The notes under the pieces are model-generated. The model worked only from the letters and a program-made list of their open reading frames with translations, was not told the DNA's origin and made no database searches. A stretch of DNA of 32,384 nucleotides from Klebsormidium nitens (taxonomy: Eukaryota > Streptophyta > Klebsormidiophyceae > Klebsormidiales > Klebsormidiaceae): assembly GCA_000708835.1 (NCBI GenBank), contig DF237744.1, positions 1 through 32,384 on the forward strand, written 5' to 3'. Every line of letters begins with the position of its first letter. Position 1 is the first letter of the stretch. Position numbers and translations under genes: made by a program. This document shows, one piece after another, positions 1-13,500 of this stretch.

Positions 1-143
1 GTTGTCATATGTACATGCCGACCGGCGGTACCGACGGCCGCACGGCATGCATTGATGCCGGGCATCTGTGCGGCACCATAACCGGCAGCCATCCGGCACA
101 TGATGGGTAAGCGTTATTAAGAGCGGCACCCTATCCTAAATAG

Positions 144-3100
144 GAGCGGCGAGACCCGCTTTTTCCGATGTCTTGTTCTCCGGCCACTTCCGGCGCCCGG
201 GTCCGGCGGCGGCGATACTGCTACAGCTACTCGAGCGGTCCATTTGGGTGCCGGAAGCGCTTGCCAAGTTGACGCTTCTCTTTCGCTACGAGTCGCGGAA
301 CGGGGAGGAGGTCGTAGACGCCTTCCTGCAGTCGGGTGGCTTGGCAACCTTGGCCAAGCTGGCAAGCAGCTTTGCCCAGAACGCCGATGTCCCGCTGGCA
401 GCGCTCTTCGACTGCATCCAGCACGCGGCCGAGCACCTTCGCCTTGCAAAGGCCATCTGGCACGTGCCCGATGGTGGCCCGAGGGGCACAACGCATCTTC
501 TAAGCTCTGCGCTAAGGGCCGCAGGGCTCAATGTTCGCTTGCTGAGTCTCGACACTAATTACTGCGGCCGAATAGGCAGCCATATCGAGATGCTGCCGAG
601 TGTGTGCGATTTGAAGGCTCCTTCGGCAGGCATCGTCAAACACGTCTTACGCGTGCTCGATGATGTCGAGATGGCAGAGCGTAAGGAAGGCAACTGGCGT
701 GCCAGGGCCCTGGGCTGGGCCGCACCAGCAAAGACCATTCTCCGTGTCTTCTTGCGGGTCCTCCCTTGCTCTCTTGAGATGCACAAGCTGATCAAGAGCA
801 GGCTGGTCGACATCTACGGAGAAGGCCAGTCCGAGCTTTTTGGAGACTGGGGGGTCGGTGATGGGGTCGTTGAGATGCAGACAGTGCCACCTAGGGTTGT
901 CCTTGCAGCCCCACCTCCTGTTCGAGCCTCCCTGGAGGAGCGTGCCCCTGACAGCAACACGCATGGTAAGCCTTCACACGTCGAACAGCAGCAGTGTCGG
1001 ACTATAAAATGCTCTGGGCTGTTGGTAGTTGAGATTGACCATCAGAACGAATGGGGTGCTCAGACTCCGGTGGATAATTCCCTCCATTGCGACGAATTCT
1101 GTGCCCAACGCAATTGGAAGGCACAAACGCATACTGTTTCACTGCATGATGCTGCTTCAGAAGGATCACCAACCCTGAGCAACTCAAGTCAAATATATAG
1201 GTGACGAGGAGGTCGATGAGGGAGGCAACCGAGCACAAGGACAGCAAAGAGGCGGCGAGCAGCAGACAGCGCACAACAAACCACCAAGCGGGTATGTTTT
1301 TTTCAATTGTCGCTCCGATTCTTCTTCGCTTTCACTTGAGATAAGGATTGAGATTGTGCTGTGCCCCAATTCTATGTTCTCTCAAGGGCATGACAATGGA
1401 CATCGACCATGCTTTGTCAACGACAACTTTCTTGACTTGACACTTGAGATTGAGTTTATATAGAGACAGGGATGTCGTGCGCTTTTACTATTTGGACCAT
1501 GCTTTGCAAGCACTGCTAATAGCTGGCCTTGTCGAAAACTTGGTCAAGTCAGGCCTTTTTGCGTGAGTCCTATGCAGTCGACGTCCTGGTGTTATCCAAG
1601 GAGAGGGTGCTCGTAGCTTCTTTGGTCCGGCACGCATACATAATCGAATTTTTGGATTTTCGCGGACTCCTCGGATTAGCAGGCGGCCGGATGCTATGCC
1701 CATTACGGCTCCTAGTCACGGCTCTCATCACGGCACCCAAGTCGTTAACGAATTGGCGCCGATGAAGAGCTTCGGTTATGAGATCATGTAACACAAAGCA
1801 CCGAATTTGATGCAAGGGGCTTTGGTTGCAGTGAACCGTCCAGGGAGGACTCGACGACAGAGCTCGAGCTTTGGCCCGCTCTACCCGAGGGACTGCGGAG
1901 GCCAACAGACGTGCCAGGGATTGGTTTGACCGAAAAACGGTAGGTGATTCCTCTGCTGCTAGCAAAGAGTGGTCAAGTCGCTCTCGTGCTTTGCTTCTTG
2001 TCTCCCATGGCTGTTGCTTCTGTGTACGTCTGTCTACAAGCATCCATAAGCCAGAAAGATGCAACTTTTGTTTGGCCTTGGTGAGCTCTACTGCAAGATC
2101 TCGTTGAGCTTGTTGCAGGGGCGGAACGACGGCCCACGACAGCCCGACGAAGCACAGTAAGGACATTGCGGTCAACGACGCCGAACCGGCGTCTCTCAAG
2201 AGGACCTGGGAGCACGACGGCAGACTGGATGCTTCAACTGAACCCTTGGAACTTCCAGCAAAGAAGCGCTTTGCCGGAGTCCGAGAAGGTCCAGTTGGGC
2301 ACGTGTTGTTGCTGCAGATCCCTGCACAAGTGGAGGACGGAGGTGGTAGTATTGGATGCGACCTTCACTCCTCGTCAAATGCTCGGGGCACGCCTGAGGT
2401 GGCAGACAGGTGGACGTCAGGAGGAGAGCCTTTCCCTAAGCTGAGGGAGGATCACGAGGAGATGGACAGGTACTTTCCGCGTCTGGTCACACCAGCAATC
2501 TTGGGGGACCTCACCACCCTTTGGATTGTAGCAATCGTAATGAAGAGCCACCTTGACTTCTTCCTTGCTTATCATGGGTGACTTGCAGCACGTAGCAGAA
2601 TCAGTTAGGTCGCTATCTGCTCACAAGGGGTCATTTCTTTAGACCAAATTGCACACTATGTTGGTGCCCGTTTCTCCCTGTGCACAGGCCTGCCGAAGTG
2701 ATTGTGGACGGAAGGTTGACCCAGAGGGCGCAAGCACCAGGCAAAATCCTCGTGCGAGCAGAATTGTAAGTGGACGGGTCCTTGCATTCTCAGGTGCCCA
2801 CAAGTTCGAAAGTGCTCCAATATGTTCACTGATGCTCTCAAAAGGTTTCCGCCAAATTCTGGTGCTAGCTGACCATGTTTCTCAACAGCCAAAAAAAGGG
2901 GTTTTAGCTGGTAAAAGCAGACATGGGTCCACTCTTCATATGACACCAGAGGCTCCACCGGCTGGGCGGACCTAAAAACCGGTGCCAAATGTTGTTAAAG
3001 GACCATATAAGACGCCTGCAAAATTCTGTGGACGCCCCCGCGGTGGAGCCCCTATGGTCTGCTCGCGACTGGAGCTCAATTATTTTGCCTGGGTGCTTGC

Positions 3101-4979
3101 GCCGTCTGGGTTGACCCCTACAAGCACGAGCTCGGCACATGTACCTGCGTGGCATCGCATCCCGTAGTAGCAGCCGCCTTGGCTTCTTCCGTCTAGCTGG
3201 ACTTAGAGCTTAAACTACAACCTGAGTTTTGCTCACACCTGAGGCTGAATATAAACCTTGACTTTTAGAATGTGGAGCTAAGAGAAGTTCCTTGCATGCA
3301 GAGACCTGGAGGTCGTTGACAAATATACCCAGGGCCTGCGCACGGCCGAGTGTTTCGAGGAAGTGAAGGCCAAGCACGTGGAACTCAAGTCCATTGTGGC
3401 TGCCATCATCAAGGTTATGAATGACATCATCGGGAACAAAGTTCCTCGATCGAAGGCCATGAAGAATCCAGAGACCGTAAGTACCTCTCCTAACTTCTCG
3501 GTGACTGTAAGGAGTTTGTCTGGTGCAACAATTGATGAACAGTCCTTCAACCAGCAAACAGCACATCAAGAGAGTTGGTTCAAGGGAGATTCGCAGAATG
3601 TATGCCTTGGCTTGTTTCAGTGGTGAATTTGCTTGGTGCTCTTTCTGTATCTTGATTTTTGCAAGAGCTTCCTATTGATACAGAGAGCTCTTGTTGAACG
3701 CTGCCTACACTTGGGAAGATGCTGTTACTTCGGAATGAACGAGATACATGCAAGTGTTTATGATTGTCTGGACCAAGTTCTTACGATGGGCTGAGGAAGT
3801 TGGTTGAAAACCTTATCTCCAAAAACAACACCCTGCCGCTTGCCTGTCAATTCCACAACACATTTCTGAGAGCATCAGCACCCTGATTGTTTGTAAGTGG
3901 GGATTTGTGGACTTGAAAGATGAAAGTTTGAGTAGGCAGGGAGAGCTCCCCAACCGGAAAACCTTATAATGTCAGGCTGCCTAAGATGAGTAAGTGATTT
4001 GCATCCTGATGACAGAACACTGTTTGCACAGAACACTGTTTGCATTCAGTAAAAGATCCTGCAGTTCTATCATCATCTGTGTCTTTGACCTGCAATGTCT
4101 TTAAGCACATCCAACTTAGTGCAGTGCCAGAAACCCTGAAATTTCTAAATGACGTTGCATGGAAGACAGGCCAGACGTGCTTTCTTCAAAGACATCACCT
4201 CAGAATCTTTCCAGGTCACCTAACCAAACCAGTATCTCACCGGACGTTTACCTAGTCTCTCAACTTCTTTGGCCCCAACGCAGGTCCCGCCCTTCTACCC
4301 TGGACCCCCGAAAGCCTACGCCAAACGCGCTCAGGACATGAAGCGGTGCCAGCTGATGAACGTCATCCACTCCATCTTCGACTTCATCCGGGAATACGAG
4401 TGGGGGCCGCAAGACATCAAATACCTGCGCGATGCGCTCGTCATGGCGGCGTGGCACCCATTGGGCAGCAGCGTTGGCACGTGGGCCGCCCTGGACTGCT
4501 GCTTCCAGGCCCTGGAAAACATGGCCCGTGAAGCAGAGTACGAAGACCGGAGGCCCTTGAAAGACGGGTTGAAACTGGCACAGCCTTACTTGGGGTGGAG
4601 GGCAGTGGGTCCGGACACGATCTGGAAAGAAGTTCCGAAGAAGCACAAGAGGAAGAAGTCTGGGAAGGAGTCAGACGAGGAGGAAGAGGCCGAAGACGAG
4701 CAAGAGGACGAGGGGGGTAGCGACAGCAAGAGGGTTGCCTCGCCAGCGGAGATAGAAGCGTCCCGCCGGGCGGGGCTCAAGGACGGGCGTCAGCAGGGGG
4801 GGGGGGGCGCCGACCCCGCTGCTTTGGCGCCGAACTTGAGCGGGGGGGGGATGGAGGACATCCCAACCTCACCGGAGAGCGTGGCCCTATCCGGCGGCGT
4901 TGGTGCGCACTCTTCTCTTGCGCTAAGGGAGAGCATCGAAGTTTCTGGGCTTTATATTTTTGCAAACGGGAGCTGGTGA
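144..4979 (+). CDS. Uncharacterised multi-exon protein, 5' partial (C-terminal ~746 aa visible)
   Basis: I do not recognise this protein. Six exons join in frame: 144-965, 1201-1291, 1832-1939, 2119-2469, 3302-3476 and 4284-4979 (TGA). Donors are GTAAGC, GTATGT, GTAGGT, GTACTT and GTAAGT; every acceptor ends in AG and all phases agree. The first exon has no in-frame ATG near its start and an in-frame TAA at 137-139, so the true start lies upstream, outside the window; the acceptor at 143 is a guess. Exon 1 encodes about 270 residues rich in Leu/Ala helices, possibly an alpha-solenoid. Exons 2-4 are polar and low complexity. Exons 5-6 form a second probably helical domain (AAIIKVMNDIIGNKVPRSKA, then a WGPQDIKYLRDAL region), followed by a Lys-rich stretch (KKHKRKKSGK, possible nuclear signal) and a Glu/Asp-rich tail. 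Runs of 12 G (4796-4807) and 9 G in exon 6 make the last ~70 residues sensitive to indels. Nuclear localisation is inference. Confidence 0.72.
4012..4043. repeat. 16-bp perfect tandem duplication in intron
   Basis: The 16-mer ACAGAACACTGTTTGC occurs twice head to tail inside the last intron of the 144-4979 gene. It is a simple local duplication with no visible coding role. Confidence 0.85.
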
Positions 4980-5377
4980 CTTGTCTGTAATCTTATATCC
5001 TGTCCTTTTCTTGATTGAGTGGGCCTTTCTTCCTCTTAACCGGGTCTGCTAGAGGGGAAATGTAGGGTTCTGCTTGGGTTTGCTACTCTCATTTGTCGCA
5101 GATTGAGACTTTCATATAAATGGAAATGGAAGTTGGAAAGTGGGAAACTCGCTTGATCCAACGCGTCCCAGATCTTTGCGACCGTTTTGGCACTTTGGCA
5201 TCTGCCGGCTTCCTTGCAATCCATTGTGTTGCTTTCGGATGCTTTTCACCAACACCGCTTCAATGGTTGTACTAGCTGCATGGCAGGCTTATAAAAGTAG
5301 TTCTTTTCTTCGTCAACGTCGCACACAACAGCGTGGAGATTCAGCTAGATTAAGGACGTTTGTCACTGCTTTATGCA

Positions 5378-5713
5378 GGAGGAACCGCCTTGGTTCCCGC
5401 CGTTTAGCGACAAAGATCGACGGCGCAGACTCTTCGGGGGCTCCGCCCAATCTCTAGGCCGGGAAGGCTGCTGCGAGGTGCTCGATGCCATTTTTAGAAC
5501 AGTGAGGGACGATTTCGACGACTTGAAGCACTTGAGGCGCACCTGGAAGACTACTTTGCGAAGGCGCGGGGGAGGCCCTCTGTCTTGGCGCGCCCAATAA
5601 TCAGGGTGTATCTCACAGCTCTGAAGAAGGCGTGCCCCAATCGAGCAAGTTCGACCTCTGAACTGTTGCCTCCTATGGGCAACTGGTTGACGGGTCCTAT
5701 TTTTTATATATAG
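5378..5713 (+). pseudogene. Frame-broken coding remnant or mis-assembled last exon
   Basis: I do not recognise the product. A candidate acceptor (TTTATGCAG) precedes 5378, and the reading frame opens with EEPPWFPPFSDKDRRRRLFG and runs to about 5525 (ending near FRTVRDDFDDL). Protein-like sequence then continues in another frame as LEALEAHLEDYFAKARGRPS, through PIIRVYLTALKKACPNRASS, to a TAG at 5711-5713. The join lies near 5520-5530, where one base too many or too few would unite the two halves into about 110 residues. The Leu/Glu/Lys-rich composition suggests helices. No upstream exon on this strand is convincing. It may be a pseudogene fragment, a degraded mobile-element gene, or a real terminal exon with a sequencing indel. 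Confidence 0.4.
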
Positions 5714-7513
5714 CCTCCTGAGTCACTGGGGCGGGGTCTTTGACGTTTTTTTCCTAGATTCAGCAAAACGTTTGCCGGAAGATTGGGTGCACGTTGACGT
5801 TAAGATGTATATTGTAGAGGTTTTGTTTCGATGAACTTAGACGTTGATTGCAACGGAACTTCTGCGCTTTAGATGAGACGGTGCAGCCTTTTGCAGCCGT
5901 TCTTCTGTACGACCACTTCAAGCTTTGAAATCATGGGAAGGCAGCCCTGGTAGACTGCAGTACCAACAGTCACTATATGTCGAACAAGAGAATCCGACTG
6001 GTACTGCCGGCATCATTGCAAAAAGCAACATCATCGCCTGGTTCATGTACGAAGTATCTAGCGCGTCGCGCACTGATATCATTGGGGCGGACAGTCGGTC
6101 GTCCAACCATGCACTAATACCGTATATACGGGCATATCATATGATATAGGAACGTTAGCGGCAAGGCTCGGAATTATATTGTGCCGGGCGAAAATCATTG
6201 TGCCTGCATGACTAATCAAAGCATACATTATTGCGAGCTGGATATTGCTAGGCTTTTAAGCTCTTAACTTAGTAAGATGCAGGCTGGATTAGTGACTATG
6301 ATATTGATCATGCAAACGATTATGACACCTTTGAATCTTGAGCTATGTTGGATCGAGGCGCGCGCCGGGTGATCATCGGATTGTGGGTGGGGCGCCTAAG
6401 TTCTCAGTGGCATGCAGCATGTGCGTTTGAAAGTACGTACGTTCCAAATACGGGCCTTATATACGTACTAAACATGTTAAGTTACTCATGCGCCATGCAT
6501 GATTTTAATCGTACAAAATCGTGTTAGTGCCGCCCATAGTATCCGTTAAAAACAAAGTATATACGGACCCGGGCCGGGCCGCCCCGGCCGGCCCATGCCA
6601 TGGGGGCCATATTGAAAGACTGGCCGCTTGCCTGAGTAGACCGTACCGGCGGCGTGCGGCGGGGCCGCCCGGGCTAGACGGTAAGTTGCCTGACGGTACA
6701 TCATGCATGATGAGCTACCGTCAATCGTTCAAGTCAGGTCAAGAGCGCCGGCCACTCTTACTAGGTAATATGTTTTGCACCCGGGCCCACAGTTCAGGGT
6801 TCAACTGCGGGCCTAGCTCATGCGGCATGATCAAAAGCTATAGCTTCATTTACCAAATATAGGCCCCACTGGCCATCGTTCAAATCCAAAAAGCGCGCAG
6901 CGCCGTGCCATACTGGGGGCACCGATTTGGTATCAAGTCCCCGCGCACCGCCAGCTCATGTTGCACACTGAAGGATATTAGGTTCATAAAACTATTCACT
7001 TTTGTGGATCCCACTGGTTTTGCAAGAGCCTCTGAGTCTCCATCCAGTTTTTCTGGACACGACTTGCCAACCATAGCAAGCTGCAATCCCGGCTCTGTCG
7101 GCATCTCACAGTGACAAACCGTGCAGTGCTCAGTGGCTAGCGATGCGGCTGAAAAACGAGTGACGCTTCAAGTGGGCGTCGAACTTTGGCGACCGTCACC
7201 CGTAAGCGCTGACGGCGTCATATTTTGGACGTCAGCTTGGTGACGTCCAGGTTTCACATTGCTTTGCATTTGAATCAATGATGATGTAGGGGTCAATCGG
7301 GTTCAGGCTTGCATGACACCTTACGAGCAACAATGGCAACTCCTACGGACGTAACCTACCATGCCTCAGTTTGACTTCAAGTCGGACTCCATGCAACCGT
7401 AAGGTTCCTTGCATTTGGCTCGCTCCCCTCAAAATCTCCGATGAGTCTACACTCAACACACCGAGTGTATGTAGGCGCTTTACTTGAGTCCCGACGGCCC
7501 ATTGTTCCAATCC
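5714..7513. other. Intergenic region, no gene seen
   Basis: About 1.8 kb separates the 3' ends of two convergent transcription units. It is AT-rich, with ATATAC/GTAC palindromes around 6120-6150 and 6430-6480. A GC-rich patch of GGGCC/CCGG palindromes lies at 6565-6680, and a cluster of TGACG/ACGTCA motifs at 7160-7250. Short open frames are present on both strands, but none has splice sites or composition that support coding. Confidence 0.6.
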
Positions 7514-10500
7514 CTAGAGCTTGGCTCTACCACTAGCAATATTGTTCTTCTTTGACGAACCATACTGATCTCGAAGGATACGTCGCATGATCTTGTTTGA
7601 CGCAGTCCTAGGCAGGACCGGCGCTATGGCGAGCCTACTCACTCTAAACAGCGGGTTAAGATTCTTGGCAACTGCTGATGTTAGCTTCTTGGTCAACGAA
7701 ACAGTGTCTGCCACGTGGCCGTCTTTAAGGACAGCAACGATGAGCAGCTGCTCGGGTCCTCCATCTGGAGTACGAAGTCAGGTGCGTGTCAGACAGAATA
7801 ACCCGTCGTTTTTGGCAGATAACATAACGGGCAGAAAGGCTGTTATAACAAATCAGATGTTGAGCAAGCAAGCTGAAAACCAGCAGAAGTTCTTGCGGAC
7901 TCTTCGCACCTCTCGTTGGTTACAATCACCACCTTTGCTTATCACTAATGAGGCGGAATGCCGATGCGGCGGTCGCAAGAGCCGCAACACCCCCGCAACC
8001 CCTCAACCGAATCTACCAGATGGCACAGCAGCGAATTTTGTAGCCCCATACTGCCTTGATTCGACCGGAGATTGGAGCACCGACCTCGCTTGATTCAATA
8101 GCCCAATTTTCGGGTCTGACTACGTAATCGTCAAGTACTCAAAACCTCAGTTCCCGACTTGTCGACTCGTGGTCCTTACCGGGCGGCGGGATGCCGATCG
8201 CGGCAGTCTCCAGGATCGCAAGGTCTGCCGCATTGCAGACACGCTCGATCTCGACGGAGCTGACTTTGATACCCCCCAAGTTCATCGTATCGTCTACCCG
8301 GCCATGCGCCCGGTAGAACCCCCCGGGCAGCCGCTCCATCTCGTCCCCGTGTCGCCGCAAAACCTGCGGAGCAAAGAAAGACGGCGAGGCATGTTTTCCA
8401 TTGACGCCAACCTAAGGAGCCAACTCTGAAGACGAGAAGTGTTATTACACTGTGCCTGAAACCGTGCCATGCGCCCGGTAGACACCCCCGGGAAGCGGCT
8501 CCCTCTCGTCCCTGTAGACCTCAGGGCGCAAAGAAAGACGGTAAGGGCATGCTTTTGATTATTGACACCGTCCGACTGTAAAGGCGACTTTTGTACTACA
8601 CTGTGTCTCCAAGGGGGCATGCGCCCGGTAAAACCCCCCAAGCAGCCGTTCCATCTTGCCTGAGGATCTGGGGTACGGACGACAAGATTGCTGTAGTCAT
8701 CACCCTATTTTGGCGTCAACTACTGAGCCCACCACGAAAGGGAAGAATAACTGATATTTGCGCTTAGGTGCAAGGAAGGGTTGGCGCCAGACGACGTCGA
8801 GCCGCCACGCCACCTGCTTAAGAGCCAGCGAAAGCAAGCCAGAACGTTGAAATCTGAAACGAGAGCGTGAGGGAAGCTCCTCACTATCAAACTTTCAGGT
8901 AGAAATTGGCAGTCATCTTCATTGTTTGGGGCGGGTTACTCAACATTTTCTAACAACCTTCTTCGTCGTGTGGTACAGCCGATCCTGCACCCATGCTACC
9001 GTTCGACGCCAAAACGTCGGCCAACATTCGGATTGATAGGTTGTTCGCACCTGGATTTATTATTGACGCCGTCGGCGGACCACTCCGTCGACGGACTTTC
9101 TAAAATTCGACGGAAACACTGGGTTGTTCGCAGTGTCATATTTCCGTCGGCGGACGTCGACGGTATGTCAAAATTCTGCTCGGTACCGCGGGCTTTCACA
9201 CGCGACGGAGTCCGTTAACGGACACTGCTCCGTCGACGGGGAGTTGGGACCTACCAATCTTTCCGTCGACGCAGTCGATGCTCCGTCGACGGACCTTTCG
9301 AAGTTTTAACGGAAAATAATCGACGCCGTCGCCGCCGTCAACAATTTTGCCCTAGTGCGAACAACCTATGAGTCTCAGAGGTCCTGTGAACCGTCGACGA
9401 TCCTCCAACCCAACCTTTCTTGCCGGCACGAAACGCTATGATTCACAATCGTCGTAAGTGAAATGTAAATAAGAAGCGCACCCCTTACCCGACCATTATG
9501 CAACCGGGGCATCCCCTTGAAATATACTTTGTGGTGGTCCGCGTTCAGCAGCCGGGTGGAAGCGCCGAGCATGGGCGGGAGAAGCGCGCACTCGCCCACG
9601 CACGGCTGGCCCGACGGCTGCGTGCAAAAGTCAAAAGAAACTCAGTTGTCTCCGTTTGCGCAAGAAACGCAGACAAAGAACCAACTCTTTCATAGTCTTC
9701 TTTTATAAGGTATGTAATATTCTGACCAAAGCACACCACGCTTTCACGAACAGGCAAGAGGAAGGGTGCAAAGGTGTGCATAACAAGTGACTTTCTAGAA
9801 ACGTTTCTCACAGATATCATAGAAATTTAGAGGCAAAAAGCGACAGACTCGTAGTCAGCTCCTGAAATGCATTTCACCGCAAACGCTTTGACCGCGGAAA
9901 CGCCTCTTCCTCAGCGGCGTTCACACCGGAAGGACCGCAGAGATGAGTTTTTGAGAGCAATCAGCATTTCAGGAAACGTTGGCAACGAATACCTGCAGGC
10001 ACTCAGATACGGCTTCTGTTCTCGTCAAGGATGACCACAACCATCCCACCGTCGGAAAAAACACATCATCGGAAAATCACATCATACACTTTGAGCATAT
10101 TAGTCAGGTCATTTCCAGCTTTGCCTTTCTTCCAAAATGATCAACAGAACTTTCCGAAAACGAGTCGAGTGGAAAATCACTCACGTACGGCCGTTGATTC
10201 TCATCCAGGATAACTACGGTACATCCCATTGCCGGAGTGCTGAACGCCGAAAGCGCCTGCGGCTGCAGCATCGACCCCGTGACGAACCCGCCGCCGATCT
10301 CGGTCCCGCCGCAGTACTCGATGACGGGCCGGTAGCCACGCACGCGTGACGTCAGCCATAGGTAGTCGTCCGCGTTCGACGCCTCCCCGCTCGAACTGAA
10401 GCACCTGCAGATCGGAAGTTCGTTAAGAAGCTACTCAGGCAGAAGTTTTCTACGATTGACTAATACGTCATGATGATCGGGCTCTAAAGAGTACGTTTGG

Positions 10501-13500
10501 ACTCCGCCACAGACAACGAGGCTCGATTTCGTCTTCTTGCGCTTCGGTTTTTTTGAAGTCTATCCTCCTAGGTAATCGAGGTGTGCGGTGGAGTGCTGGT
10601 ACGAATCAAATGGAAAGAGGGTTCACCGGTGGGCTCAGCGCAAGCAGCGGCCTCAGTCCAGAAGCCCTCTTTTCTTAAGAAACAAATGGAGCTTAGATGG
10701 ACGCGTGGCCTTTCTCATAGCAGACCCTCAATACTCGGCCCACTTGACGGATCTCGTTCCGCTCTCATTCTAGTTCCGGTCTACTTAAACACAGAACCTT
10801 TCAAAACTGGTCTAAAGTACGCTCGAAAACCTGCCGGCAGCGACGGATATGCAGATATGCAGGACGCTCTGCTCTCACCTACCTCATCGTACAAATGCAA
10901 GTCACGCAGCTGCATTTTACACAAGGTGTCGCAAGCTTGACAGCACCAGAAAAAGCAAGATTCTAACAGCTGACAGAAGACCGAATCCTCGCACCAGGCC
11001 GAGCCCGTTATACTCAGGTCGTAGCGAGAATCGAGAAGAGAAGACAATCAGGACTTGCGTCATACCTGACGTGGCTCCAACCAAGGCCCTTTACACACTC
11101 CCCGCTTCTCCACGCCTTAGCGATACTAGGCACCAGCCCCAACATGGTCACCTTCGCGTCCTGTATTAGTTTAAGTCAGAGAATTGTTAAACGTCTTTTC
11201 CAAAGAAACGCCTCGTGAGCTGACGTCAGAGGACCTCTGGGATCATGATTGAGTGGAAGCGGCTGGTTAGGTTGACAGCAGAAAACCGTTGGTATGATTG
11301 GATATTGCCTCGTCAAGCTGACGTCAGACAACCGTTCGGATGCTTGTGTGAGAATGCCTCGGTAGGCTCGATAGAAAAGCGTTCGGATCATTGGGTGAGA
11401 AACGCCTCGTTCAGGCAGACGTACTGTACCGATGACATCGTCGAGCTAAAAAAGCCTTGAAGTTGACGGCAAGTTCCTCCTGGCAAGAGCCCTCCAAAAG
11501 AGAACCCGCTCCTCAAAGTGAGGGACCAGCCGGAGGATCGCCGTCATTGCATCATGCACGCTATGCCCGGAGGCTGCGGCCTTCGAAGGTTTCGCGACTT
11601 TCGAGAGGTAATCTTTGGGCTTGATGTTGGTCATCCTAACGGGTTCGGACACCGTAATTTTACGACTTTACGAAAACAAAACTAGCAGAATGCAGAAAGT
11701 ACGGGAAGTCGGCGACACTATAAGGAATGGTGCGCTCTGTCGTTCCCGTCAGGCGCATCAAAGCGACTCAAACTTTGAGAACGATTAAGAAACGCTTCCG
11801 AGGGATCCTTCAACAATAAAACACAGGGTGAAGAGGAGGCTAAGTGAGAAGCATCTGGTAAGCGGTTGCGAAAGCTGGATACAAGCGACGCACCTGCACA
11901 AACTTGGCGAACCCTCGCCCCCCCGGCGCTCCGTTGTAGAGGGCGATCGCAGCACCGTTGAGCAGCGCAGCGTAGATAAGCCAGGGGCCCATCATCCAGC
12001 CCAGGTTGGTGGGCCACGCAACGACGTCACCTTTTCGGACGTCCTGCATGGAAAGAGACGCTCAAATTGGTCCGACTGTTGAAAGCTCCCGTATGTCTAG
12101 GTTGTTAGATTCTTAGGATGTCAGAGCCCCTCTGCACCCGGAATGACGCTGAGGCAGAGGCCTATGATCAAGCCATGAATCGACAGGCCGCAATACGACT
12201 TCGTAATTTCGGACGTCCAGCAACGAAGCGGGCACTTTGATCGCGACCCACAGCTTCAAAGTTGTATCTTTCCAGTTTTTTAAGATCCTTTCACAAGCAC
12301 GCACGAAAGAGAGTCAAGCCATATCTTAATCAGAGTATACGGGCCTGTCACAGCGTAATGCGATCGTACGTCCTGACGTCGACTGAAAGTACTCAAGCCT
12401 GAAGATCGTGCGGTTTTAGAACTTTATCTTCGTTGAGGTGCAATATGTGAACGCTGAGGGAAGAAGCATTTTGCAGAAACATGCGTCCTCCTCTCATTGT
12501 CGAGCAAGCGGGGGAATCTAAAGGGAGTCCAAAAAGTGCGCGCCGGGGAGTAGAGACAGAGCGAAGGCCAATCGGCATCCGGAAGCCGGCAACTCGCAAC
12601 TTCTTTAGGGGGCCGGCTTTCTTCCCAACGGTTCCTTATCCTCGTGATTTGTGAAACCAAGTGAGGAGTTAGTCCCACAGTTAGACACTCTCTTTGCTAC
12701 TAGGTTGGTACCAGTGCGAAGCCGGTGAACAGGTGGCCATGAATTCGCCACCTATTCACGATTCAAAGGTCTCTCAAAATGCTTCCAGTCACGATTGCCG
12801 CGGACAAAACAAAGAAGCAGAGGCAGTGATTCGTACGCACCTGATGGGCCCAGGCGTCCGCACCCGCTTTGAGGGGCGTCACATGAGTCCAAGGGATGGC
12901 TTTTGGGTCGCCTGGAAGGGGAATATAGATCAATCAGGATAAGCCGGAACGACGTAGACGAGTGAAACGACGAGCGACTGCAAAGTGGAATCTTCGACCG
13001 ACCGCTCTGGAGCTTATCAGGAGGCTCCGTATCCCAGCAGCAGCCTTGAGCTTGTGGTATCGAACTTACTGTTGAGAAACAGAGTCAGGGCACGATACAT
13101 TGTGAGTGGATCAAGGACCGAATGCTTATGGAGAAACAAAACCACAGGTGGTCACTCGTCAGCTTCATGTTGTCGAACTGAAAAGCTCACGAGGATCCAC
13201 AAATCAGTTCCTCGACGTCGATCCAGGCAAACTCTGCATTCGGACCCTTTTCGTACAACTCAGAACGTGTCCACCAGAGAACATCTCAAGTAGCTGCCCA
13301 GAGGCACATACCCCGAGAAACGCAGAGGATAGACGGTGCGCAAGGAGAGAATACGTTCAAACCGAAACGTTTGCTTCGTACCTGTCGTTCCGGACGAGAA
13401 CAGGATGTTGGTGGTCGCCTCCGCCGGGCACGAGCGCGCCTCGAAGACCCCAGGATTCGCGGCGACCCTTCTGCCCCCTTCCAGAAACGCCCCCCAGGTC

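Noticed and set aside
1570-2199. 209-codon open frame on the minus strand
   Set aside because: It lies antisense across exon 3 and the start of exon 4 of the plus-strand gene and has no splice-consistent neighbours of its own.
11446-11652. Minus-strand open frame inside AAE intron 8, first taken as an AAE exon
   Set aside because: Its peptide does not match the AAE family; the exon at 11066-11160 ([20 protein letters not shown]) fills that position exactly.
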